DNA from: Enoplolaimus lenunculus
Taxonomy: Eukaryota > Nematoda > Enoplea > Enoplida > Thoracostomopsidae
DNA: 64,000 bases
Direction: 5' to 3'
Assembly (NCBI GenBank): GCA_030248215.1
Contig: JASANG010001749.1
Location: 1 to 64,000 of the forward strand
In this document: positions 55,226 through 64,000 of the stretch, piece by piece
Layout of the letters: every line of letters starts with the position of its first letter
Position numbering within the stretch: the stretch's first letter is position 1
The notes under the pieces: model-generated
What the model saw: the letters and a program-made list of their open reading frames with translations, nothing else
Databases searched by the model: none
Told to the model about the DNA's origin: nothing
Made by a program: the position numbers and the translations under genes

Positions 55226-57079
55226 AACATAAACGTTTCACTCCGGGTAATTGCGGTCCCGTGGGTAAACGGGACGCACCTCAGAGTAACATGGGCCATA
55301 CAATTTATAAGAAATATATTTCTTTCTTTCAAGAAATAGTTATCTCATATTCAAAAAATTATTTTCATCTTTTTATGTATGTAAAATGGTAGCTCCGTTT
55401 ATATTCGTAAGAGAGTATATAAGTAAACGTGTTTCGAAGATATTTCAGGTTGAGCTCAAGCTCCTCAAACCTAAGTTTATGTCTTAGACGTATCTTAGGT
55501 TGTAAAATTAGCGAATTTGGTTGAGCTTAACTTCCAATTTTGAATGCGACTTTTCTGGCAAATCTTCTTTCTATAAGAAATACATTTCTTAAATATCAGC
55601 AAAACAAGTCTTTTATTTCAGACATACTTGTCTTATATTTCAGACATATTTGTCTTGCATTTCAGAAATATTTGTCTTTTAATGGTTTATGAAACACACT
55701 CTTAAATTTAAGACATTTAAGTGTTGTAAATTTAAGACACAAAGTTCTGAAGATTTTCAGAAACTGAAGTCTTTCATTCAAAACACATATATACCTGTAG
55801 TCTAGATTAACACATAATTGTCTTGAATTTAGGCTTATTTTTTAAGAAATTCTGACAATTCCTTTCTCAAAATTTTACGCCATTTAAAAAAATTTTTCGC
55901 CTTCGACGAAACTCAGGTTTAAGTAATTGCGATATTCGCACGTATTTGGCTTTTCCCTCGCTTCTCCTGCCAATTAAACGCTCCGCGTATGCGCCTATAC
56001 TTTGGAGAAGCTGCTGCGCCCCTAGTTATAGGTTACCAGTTTGGCTTCGACTCGCAAGGTTGCACGTGCTTTAATACCCTACAGCAGTGAACTGCTTTGC
56101 TATGTAAAGTTTCAAGTTTATGATTGGTTACAGTATAAATAGTTAAGGGTTTCAATTTAATCCACATTCTGATATTAGGACAGTAAAGAAGATTTTTCCT
56201 ACCAAATAGTGAAGCTCCTAGCCGTCATAGAAGTGGCTGCGCTTGAATTCGGGTGATAATTCTTTCACCTGAAAACGGGAAACGGCTCATTTTTATTACA
56301 AGCCAAACTAATCTAACCCTATTCTTTGTACAGGACCAAGAGAAAAATTTTCATCTAGTTTTTCCACTTTTTCCATTTTCCATGTTAGACATTATATATT
56401 TGAATGTACTCCTGACAGAAGATTTTTCAGAATGGAAAGTAGGAAGTTCTCGTGCTATAACTTTATCGACCAACTTCTTACGTAACATTAACAATTCAAA
56501 ACCTAGTCTATCCCTGAACTGGAATATTGGTTTTTTAATCACGTAGCTAGCAAAGTTTGTGTTGCATTTTATAAGAAGCACAATGATATATCTAGCGTTA
56601 AATAGGTAGAAATATAGACGTTTTGTTTTTGAGTCAGCATACAAGCTTTCCGCAAGTGGTTATGTTAGACTGGCTTGAAGCAAAAATGCGCGTGTTCACA
56701 GATTGACTGTAACCGGTCAGTGGGCTATATACCTTTCGGTTTTAATTTGCATTGTTAATACTGTAGCACTGCATATTGAGTGGCTAGTTTGATCGGTCGG
56801 TAACTTCAGACCTGGTCAACGGTACAGAAGTCCCGAGATATTGCTTGATTTTCTAGGTCATCCGAAGCAAAATGTTTAATGCCATACCAAATAAAAGAAT
56901 TTGGATCGACTCAACATTTCATTTTGCACAAAACAGGTTTTTGTAGCAATAAACGGTTTTTCGACAAAACAAAATGCATTCATGTGGAATATTTATAAGC
57001 CATAGTTGATACAGGTCTTGAGTTCTGCTAAAAATTTCGGCTTCTGACTTGGTGATCGGCCGTCTCGGTCTCGGTTGTC
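55226..57079. other. Non-coding stretch
   Basis: Loose 26-bp repeats of TTTCAGACATATTTGTCTT at 55,600-55,680. A region at 56,250-56,640 is open on both strands but has no recognisable domain. No gene called. Confidence 0.4.
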
Positions 57080-57233
57080 AGAATTGCGCAGTCGGAACTA
57101 CCCCTTTCCTCGAAGTACTTTGAATATACACGATTTTCCTCTTAATTTTCCGAAACATATGACCACGCCGGGAATCGAACCTAGGACGTCTCACTCGCGA
57201 GTCAAGCGCGCTACCCATTACACCACGCGGCGC
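57080..57233 (-). mobile_element. tRNA-derived SINE, truncated
   Basis: tRNA-like head at 57233-57161 (A box TGGTGTAATGG, B box GGTTCGATTCC) followed by a body with AGTACTTCGAGGAAAGGGG. The body matches the copy at 57,575-57,828. Confidence 0.8.
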
Positions 57234-57249
57234 ACATACACAAGCTACG

Positions 57250-57519
57250 CCGCATATACTCACATTACCCCTTCTTTAGGCGGTCGCCCCGGACCGCGAA
57301 TCCAAACTTCTGCGAATCCATGAGCCTGCAATTTACAGTGCCCATCTCGGTGGGACCTCCATGTTGGCACTAACGGTCTGCACGACCCCTGTTGAAGTTT
57401 TGCCCATAGTTAATGACCACGCCGGGAATCGAACCTCGGCCCTCTTGCGCTCGAGCCAAGCATGCTACCACTACACTACGCGGTCATTGCAATAACTTCT
57501 TATACTGGTATATGTGCAC
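57250..57519 (-). mobile_element. tRNA-derived SINE with leader
   Basis: Leader TATACCAGTATAAGAAGTTA, then head with B box GGTTCGATTCC, then body with GGGCAAAACTTCAACAGGGG, GGAGGTCCCACCGAGA and GGTCCGGGGCGACCGCC. The leader and body start match the + copy at 16,872. Confidence 0.8.
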
Positions 57520-57574
57520 AGGCATTGAAAGATATGTTTTTACATACACTTACGTGCACATATACCGACATTCC

Positions 57575-57828
57575 CCTTTTTACTGCAGGCGGTCGCCCCG
57601 GACCGCGAATTCAAACTTCTCCGAATCCATGAGCTTGCAATTTAGAGCGCCCGTCTCGGTGGGACCTCCATGTCAGAACTGCACAATCGGGACGACCCCT
57701 TTCCTCGAAGTACTGTGAATATACATGATTTTCCTCTTAATTTTCCGAAAGATATGACCACGCCGGGAATCGAACCTCGGAACTCTCGCTCGCGAGTCAA
57801 GCGTGCTACCCATTACACCACGCGGCCG
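57575..57828 (-). mobile_element. tRNA-derived SINE, second body type
   Basis: Head at 57828-57756, then AGTACTTCGAGGAAAGGGGT, GGAGGTCCCACCGAGACG and GGTCCGGGGCGACCGCC. Compared with the copy at 57,250, the first body segment differs while the 3' segment is shared. Confidence 0.8.
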
Positions 57829-58045
57829 ATATCCTAATTTCCTTTGGTGGTATATGTGCGCGAGTATGTATGGGTCTTAACATTACACACTCTGCACATA
57901 CACAAACTACACCGCATATACCCACATCGGTCTCGGCAAGTTTCGGGATTTGGCTGGTCTCGGTCTCACTTTTGTTCAGTCTCGGCGGTTTGCAAACCGA
58001 GACCAAAAGGTGAAGAAGCGATAAGCAATAACAAACATTTTCCTT

Positions 58046-58217
58046 GGATTGCAGCTTTGGCCCGGAAGTACTTGAGCATTTTGCCTACCAACACAGACAT
58101 CGAACGATTATGGAGCACCATTACCTGATTGGCTGGTTATACTGCGATTTGAGAAACAGAATGACCCCTCCAGTTATTCAAGATTGTATTTTTGAAAGGA
58201 ACCACAAAACGCTTTGA
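58046..58217 (+). pseudogene. hAT transposase C-terminal (dimerisation) remnant
   Basis: One frame reads WIAALARKYLSILPTNTDIE then RLWSTIT and stops at 58126-58128; a second frame from about 58,148 reads DLRNRMTPPVIQDCIFER. Both match the hATC domain pattern (LARKYLSIPxTSxxxERxFS, then NRLSPxxVExLxFL). The frame shift between them and the missing N-terminal part show a dead copy. This is the only transposase trace found here, though hAT-type MITEs are many. Confidence 0.75.
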
Positions 58218-58674
58218 TTTTATTGTAACAAAACACAAATAGTTGCATTTTCGCGTTTAAATAATTTAAGGCATCGTTTAGAAAATACCGGATAATCCGC
58301 ATTTGTAACGTCACGCTATGTTAAAAATTTATTCAGTCTATTCGGTTTGGCCAGGAGCAAAAACAACACTATATCTCTGAAATAGGGATTGTACCGAGGG
58401 TCTTTTAAGACAGTGGGATTTGTCCCGAGCCCGTTCGAAGGGGACGGCGACAGTAGCCAAGTGAAAAATAAAGTAAAAAAAGAAATTTTGGCGGCGATTT
58501 ATTAGTTTAATTGTATGAAGCGGCAATTCAAAGCAGATGAAAATATTGGACCGCCCATCCCTGCTTATGGCAATTATAAAAGCAGGCACTGGGTCGTTTG
58601 GAACTCGCAAGCTGCGGACGCTTTAGAACGAGCACCTCTTTAACTACTTTTATAGTATGTATATAATGCCCGAA

Positions 58675-58990
58675 ACAGCACAATCTGGACGACATCTTTC
58701 TCCAATGTGCTGCAGAAATTCTTAGTTTTTCTCATTCTAATAAACTTAGTCCTAAACTTATGACCACGCCGTGAATTGAACCTCGAACCTCTCGCTCGCG
58801 AGTCAAGCGCACTGCCCATTACGCCAAGCGGTCGATATTATAGTTTTCTTCAGGTCTTTTCATTAGTACATACACCTTGCACATACACTTATGCTGCGCG
58901 AGCACGACGTATGACAACATTCATCTTTTTTAGGCGGTCGTCCCGGACCACTAATCCAAAGTTCTCGTAATACAGGGGCCTGCAGTTCAC
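58675..58990 (-). mobile_element. tRNA-derived SINE, decayed copies
   Basis: A head with GGTTCAATTCACGGCGTGGT at 58,835-58,760 and a body fragment to about 58,675; a separate 3' fragment GGTCCGGGACGACCGCC lies at 58,934-58,950. Confidence 0.65.
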
Positions 58991-59115
58991 AGCGCAAAGA
59001 ACACACACTTTGCATGTACATACATTTATGCTTCACTACGTGGTATATTATAATCAGGGTGCGACCGTACATGAATGTACCGGGTTCCTGCTAATGCAGG
59101 GAGCCTCTATGCTAA

Positions 59116-59328
59116 CTAGTTTCGCCATTCGGCTCTGTTTGCCGCCTTTGAGCAGATTTGTTTTATTGCATTCTCGCGCCATTTTTTCTTTGGTATGTGG
59201 CCAAAAAATGGCTCACAATCTTTTATCGTTTGTCGTCGCCAACTTTCAAAAGCACGGCCGCACGGGCGTTTCCAGTCGGTCGGAGTTTTCGCCAGCACCA
59301 TTTTTCGCAGTATTCGTTGCTCTGGCAT
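59116..59328 (-). pseudogene. Probable LINE ORF2 C-terminal remnant
   Basis: The - strand frame reads TDWKRPCGRAFESWRRQTIK and, at its end, KQICSKAANRAEWRN. A GRxxxxWRR block followed about 40 residues later by an A-xx-RxxWR end is the usual close of RTE/CR1-type ORF2 proteins. No reverse transcriptase motifs lie upstream, so only the tail remains. Confidence 0.45.
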
Positions 59329-59389
59329 CCGTAAAGAGTGCCCTAGTAAGCGAAGACGTGATTGTTTCAGGTGATTAAGTCTTCATTGT

Positions 59390-59895
59390 TGACTTCGAAA
59401 TTTTCATTCCCCCCCCCCCGGCGAAAATTTTGCCGCCCCCAGGAAAGGCCCCCAAGACCGTTTCAGGGCATACAGCATTCGAAAGTATCTTGCAGCAAAA
59501 AGTTCAACCCGCCTGAGCCTTATGATAAACTGAAGCTGTGACTAATATATAAAATAGATGTTAATCACAGTTTCAATTATAGATTATCTATATTTTATAT
59601 AATTGTGCTTCTTTCAACTTCTGGTAAAGTTGTCAGTAATATTAGTTAAAATTATTGTTATTAGCGTTTGCGGGGAATTTTTGTCATGTTGAGCGATGAG
59701 TAATCTTCAGTTGAGTTGGAAACACGATCTAGAATAATAAAATGGTCCAAAAAGTCGGCTTGCAAAATTTTGAGCCTGCCTCCAGGACCCCCCAGATCAT
59801 CTGGGGCCCCCCAAGAAAACTGCCCCCAGCAATATTAGCTGCCCCCAGGAAACGCCCCCCGGCGGAAATTTTCAAGCTGTGGAGAAGCCAGTGCT
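59390..59895 (+). repeat. Dispersed repeat with C-rich ends, copy 2
   Basis: Same order of blocks as 28,165-28,920 (ACCGTTTCAGGGCATACA; TGTCATGTTGAGCGATGAGT; CCCCCGGCGGAAATTTT), shorter by about 220 bp. The two are alike enough to suggest fairly recent spread. Confidence 0.8.
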
Positions 59896-61089
59896 TCATG
59901 GTCCACGTGCCACAACCGTACAGCAATACTGGTCTGATTGCGGCGCTATAAATGTTAAGTTATTTTTCGCTGTATTTTTAGTGTTTTTGAGTTTTCGCCT
60001 GTAATTATAAAGTTCATATGCTGCTGATAAACTGAAATTATTTAATGAAAAATGCGTTTAACTTTTTGCTCGCTTTACGTAAGTTAAAAGTAGTTGAAAA
60101 TGTATCAAAACTTGAACTTCTTGACTCTCCCATAAATGTAATTGCAGCAAGATGTCAAACACCTCACCACAACCGTAAATATCGGGTATACGGTAGGTTC
60201 ATATCGGATACCGGAACCGGATACGGATATCAGTTTTTGCCGCATATTAACCTGGAACCTGATTTCCGATGGTACCGTGACTATAGTTAGGAATGTGCCG
60301 ATTAACCGACATCGGTAATAAATAATCGGCACTTTTGGCGAGTATCGGCATCTGCACTGCAAAAAATTGCCGATTCTTTTCCGATATTTATTGCACGGGA
60401 ATGCTATCAAGTCCACTTTTTAGCGTGTATCGGCAAATTTTTTGAGACAATGTCTTTATTTTTAACCTTGTTCTTTTTATTTGTCATAAAACCGTGAAAA
60501 TTGCGGTTTCGTACATCTTTGAACGTTCAAACAAGATCAGAAACAGATTGAATTTTGGCAGGCATTCCGACTAGAACAGCAATTCCGCTGGAACCCTGAA
60601 AAATACTGTGCAGTTTTTTATAGGAAAGTAAAAATACCATATGGTTTACAAAAAGTTAAACTTAATCACCCTAAGTTAGTACTACACTACTTGCTATAAT
60701 ATGTTGATGCTTGAAATACCTACTACGTAATTTTGGTTATTTTCGAACAAAATTCACAACGAAATATTGTGATTTGACTTATGTCGTACTTTTTAGCAAT
60801 AATTATCCGGCAATTTAGAATACCAACGGAGCCGGGTATCCGGTTGTACCCTAATATTGGTTTACTTATAATTTATATATTTGTCATTTAGGCCGCTTAT
60901 GCTAAAGATCAATTTGGTGATTTATTTAAACAACACTAAATTGAACCAACGCTGTTTGGGTGTCAACAGTGCATCTGATCGTTTTGTTAAATTTGATTGG
61001 ACAGTCCGTTCACTTTTACAGCAGTTTAGCCAAAGCCCAATTGTTCCGACATTAAATAGTAGTTTGGCCAACGATATATACACATACAT
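59896..61089. other. Stretch with element remnants and one exon-like piece
   Basis: ATACCGGAACCGGATACGGA at 60,210; a TGTGCCGATTAACCGACATC element terminus at 60,294, also seen near 17,850-18,040; a right MITE end GGTTGTACCCT at 60,843. A TTGTCATTTAG acceptor at 60,881-60,891 precedes 15 codons (AAYAKDQFGDLFKQH) and a stop at 60,939, perhaps a terminal exon, but nothing else supports it. Confidence 0.35.
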
Positions 61090-61512
61090 CTTGGGTGCAA
61101 CCGAAATTACAATTTACCGGAACTGTAACCGGAATTTGAAACAATCACGGGGAACGGAACCGGCAAGTGAAAAATACATGTCGCCGAAAAATTCATTTAA
61201 ATTTTTTTTGCAATGTTATTTTTGAAATAACCCTAGTTGGAGATAGGTATTCACTTTATCTGTTGTATTTTAGATTTTCATAATCCATTGAAGCGAAAAC
61301 TACCTTCGATGGTCTCTTTTCCGCGACTGTTAAGTGTTATATACGTACTATACGAATGAAATCTACTTAATTTATATCGTCATTTTTTAGTAAAATATCT
61401 TAATTTCTACGTACCGAATTTTAATATTGGAATTTTTAATTCCGGTAAAAATTTACGGAACCGAAAGTTGAAAAAATGCCGGAACCGGAATCGAAATTCC
61501 GGTTGCATCCTG
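61090..61512. mobile_element. hAT-type MITE of the CAGGGTGCAACCGG family, copy 1
   Basis: Left TTGGGTGCAACCGAAATTAC and right CGGTTGCATCCTG bound 423 bp; direct duplications ACATACAT at 61082-61089 and 61513-61520. Subterminal CCGGAACCGGA repeats. Confidence 0.85.
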
Positions 61513-61526
61513 ACATACATGTATAT

Positions 61527-61903
61527 CAGGGTGCAACCGGAATTACAATTTACCGGAACCGGAATTTGAAAATTTTACCGGAACCGGAAAGTGAAAAATG
61601 CATTTCACCAAAAATTTCATTTTAATCTTATTTTTTGCTCTATTATTTGTGAAATAACCTTAGTCGAACATAGGTATTTACTTTATTTGTTGTATTTTAG
61701 ATTTTCATCATCGACTGAAGTGAAATCCACCATCAATGGCTTATATTCGGAGTACAAGTGGCTTTCAAAAGAGATTCTTAAAAATTAGCAAAGTTAAGAA
61801 ACGGCCAATTATAATACCGGAATTTTTAAATCCGGTAAAAATTTACCGGAACCGGAACCGGAAGGTGAAAAAATGCCGGAACCGGAATTCCGGTTGCACC
61901 CTG
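61527..61903. mobile_element. MITE of the CAGGGTGCAACCGG family, copy 2
   Basis: CAGGGTGCAACCGGAATTAC at the left and CCGGTTGCACCCTG at the right bound 377 bp. It follows copy 1 in the same orientation with 14 bp between. The flanking 8-mers ATGTATAT and GTATATGT do not match cleanly. Confidence 0.88.
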
Positions 61904-63495
61904 GTATATGTATGTATGTATTATACAATATGTGTATTGTATGAATAGATATTTACGTATGTATATTTATAACTTACTTAACCGTATAATGTCCTTATTA
62001 ACACAAAGTTGCAATTTGTTTTTAATATTTGCATTGAGATAATACGAAACGTAGCATCTAGTAAACAATACAGTGTAAAGTTGCAAATTGCAGTGCGATT
62101 GCAGTGTAACTAAGCGGATGCATTTGTTTTATTTTTAGGTAACGGTCTATAATTGAGCCGAGGCGGTTTATTATATTTTTATAGTTAGTGCTATATACGT
62201 ACGTTTTTATAAATAGATTTTATAGCTAGTGATATACTGTTCATTGAAATTATAATTAATGCGACACATTTTTGATGACTGTGTGGTAGCCAAGAGAATG
62301 TCTAGGGGTCCACACTTCATTTTCTGATTAGTTCAGTATGTACTGTCCTTGACAATACGTACGTACCTTTCGCACAATTCATTTCGGACAACTATCAGTT
62401 GCTTGTGTGGTCACGAATTAATGTTATTTTACTACATAATATAATGTAGCAAACGACTTTTCTTTGAAGTGGCGTTAGTTTTACTCAGAATAGGTTATGC
62501 AATTTGAAATTTGATCGACTTGCTTGAAATATTGTTAATTACAAAATTAGGCAGTCTTGTTTCATTTGACGTTTGACAAGGTATAATTAAGAATTTTTGA
62601 CATTTCAATACGATCTTGGTCATACTAGAATCGAAAGCTTAAAGCATATTACCTCAGTCTCGGTCTTTACCATACTTCGAGTTGCAGATAATCTGTGACG
62701 TTAAAGCTGGTGCGAATTGCGTATAGGTACTGGAAAAATCTGGAAAGTGTAACCAATTTTTGTGTTTGGAGGACGCTGTAAAATAGTGGGGCTGGTATAC
62801 TGGGGCAGGGGACAGAGTGAGTGCGGGAAACATTAGTTCATTCCAGAAATTAAGGTGCTTTGGGTTTCTGTCTAAAATGTTTTTAATATTGCACGCTTGA
62901 TTTTCAGTGACTTTTTTTGAGCCTGTTGTGGCCGAGCCAAACCCCTGCCCATAGGGAGGGATGGGCTGTCTCAGTGAAGAACTGAGACGGACGTTAAAAA
63001 GTCTGGTTTCGGTTATTTTCGAGCCGTAACCGGTAGCGATTTTTCGAATTTGCCAAAAACATACGTATATAATTAAATGTGGTTCTAAATAATTTTGTTG
63101 AATTTTCCAAATTTTTAAATTGCTTTGTAAAACTATGTGTCTCCAAGCAATTTTAGATTGTCTTTGGCCAAGGGAATTATATACTTATCGTCAGATTTCA
63201 GTTGTCAAAAATGTATATTAGGTCGAAAGGCAATTTCCAAATTTAGTTGGCGATTTCGTTTTAAAGGTTTTGTTTCGATCTGAAACTACCATTCCAGCTA
63301 GTTTAAATTAAGATTATTTCTATTTAATTATGTTGTAGTCATAACGTTCATTTGCGTTGCAGGGGAAATATTACGTATTCTACATAAACTGCAGTAACTC
63401 CACTGCAAATAGTATATACGTAAGTAGCTGCCACGTATATATTTCTAGTACGTACCGTACACTAATATATAGCTCTCATCGGTTGTTAGTGTATT
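61904..63495. other. Non-coding stretch upstream of the last gene
   Basis: Starts with a TATG microsatellite. Contains CTGTCTCAGTGAAGAACTGAGACGG (an inverted CTCAG pair) at about 62,969. No exon recognised; it presumably holds the promoter or 5' leader of the gene at 63,496. Confidence 0.4.
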
Positions 63496-64000
63496 ATGAG
63501 TCGTCGTGTTGAATCTCCAGATACTCGCTTCCGGCGAGGCCCATATTCACCACAATCGCCACAAGCGGCAAGTTCTCCTTTAAACGACTGCTACAATAGG
63601 TCTGCTGCAACTCCACAATCTAGCGGTACAGCACAAGAGCCTACAACTATTAACTCGGCCACTAAACGACACTCATCACCGGCTCAACAACGCCTTCCGA
63701 ATTTTACTACACGGCCGTACGGCGGGACAGCCGAAACCCCAACACAGCAACAGCATCGATTTTTAGTCACTCGGTTTTCAGAAGATGAAGAATTGTCGCC
63801 ACAAACTGGACCTCCTCAAGCTGCTGCTATACCTCTGGATCAGCTTAGTCATTTAAGAGCGATCGCGGCCGCCAGGGAAACGGCAACTGGTAAACAAGCG
63901 TCCCGGTCGCCACGTGGACTCAGTCCGCTTGCGGCCGACACGGCCAGCGGAGTTAGTCGTGGTGCTGGACGTCGTCGTGGTACAATCGATGTAGGCGTTG
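63496..64000 (+). CDS. 5' part of an unrecognised, intrinsically disordered protein
   Basis: An ATG at 63496 opens a frame of 168 codons that runs off the window. The protein starts MSRRVESPDTRFRRGPYSPQ and is rich in Ser, Pro, Gln, Arg and Thr, with several SP/TP sites (ESPD, YSPQSPQ, RSPRGLSP) typical of nuclear phosphoproteins. A mixed segment HRFLVTRFSEDEELSPQTG and a helical LDQLSHLRAIAAARETA stand out, and a basic GAGRRRGTI follows. GC is higher than in the flank, as expected for coding DNA here. No signal peptide. The globular part must lie beyond the window, so I do not assign a family. Confidence 0.6.
   Translation, partial: MSRRVESPDTRFRRGPYSPQSPQAASSPLNDCYNRSAATPQSSGTAQEPTTINSATKRHSSPAQQRLPNFTTRPYGGTAETPTQQQHRFLVTRFSEDEELSPQTGPPQAAAIPLDQLSHLRAIAAARETATGKQASRSPRGLSPLAADTASGVSRGAGRRRGTIDVGV

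Noticed and set aside
53562-55332. Frames with VGRDSFEPMFLL-type repeats
   Set aside because: They come from the 37-bp minisatellite, which cycles through all three phases; no start context or domain.
56253-56644. Gene on either strand
   Set aside because: Both strands are open for about 95 codons, but no domain, splice context or repeat family supports either.
57161-57828. Working tRNA genes
   Set aside because: The heads have A and B boxes, but the stems pair poorly and each is joined to the same repeated SINE body.

Overview
This is animal nuclear DNA. The window holds a SMAD4 gene (MH1 and MH2 domains spread over 13 spliced exons), genes split by short GT-AG introns, tRNA-derived SINEs, many hAT, Harbinger and pogo-like non-autonomous transposons, and several minisatellites. 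The divergence of SMAD4, together with a Polinton-like polymerase and an eukaryotic MmgE/PrpD enzyme, fits a marine invertebrate, perhaps a non-bilaterian such as a sponge or cnidarian. That placement is an inference; no sequence here fixes the phylum.

Layout. Positions 1 to about 9.95 kb look like the remains of a virus-like element. They hold a fossil protein-primed B-family DNA polymerase with zinc-finger and endonuclease VII-like parts, a compact two-way promoter (four CCAAT boxes, a CRE and TATA boxes), a 127-bp satellite, a 640-bp cassette with 35-bp inverted ends, a protein with a TQT-motif array, and a USP-like cysteine peptidase with a partner reading frame, closed by strong hairpins. 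From 10 to 18 kb there are nested transposon fragments, a SINE and a tRNA-like pseudogene. From 18.2 to 31.8 kb (+) lies SMAD4, with an unusually long N-terminal region and a 24-nt microexon; its introns carry hAT-like MITEs and a GC-rich minisatellite. From 31.8 to 35.8 kb I see no gene. From 35.8 to 38.5 kb (-) is a complete three-exon MmgE/PrpD-family gene with a nested transposon insertion just upstream of its start.

From 43.9 to 51.7 kb (-) there are two unrecognised membrane-protein genes, each rebuilt from two exons with matching phase, plus an exon coding a trypsin-inhibitor-like (TIL) cysteine-rich domain. From 53.5 to 55.2 kb two arrays of one 37-bp minisatellite face each other in inverted orientation around an exon-like piece. 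From 57 to 62 kb there is a SINE cluster, a hAT transposase C-terminus remnant, a probable LINE tail and MITEs. At 63,496 a new gene starts on the + strand and runs out of the window.

Functionally, SMAD4 is the common partner of receptor-activated Smads in TGF-beta/BMP signalling. The MmgE/PrpD enzyme is metabolic (dehydratase/decarboxylase family). The membrane proteins and the TIL exon are probably secretory-pathway products. Most of the remaining sequence is transposon-derived or shows nothing recognisable.
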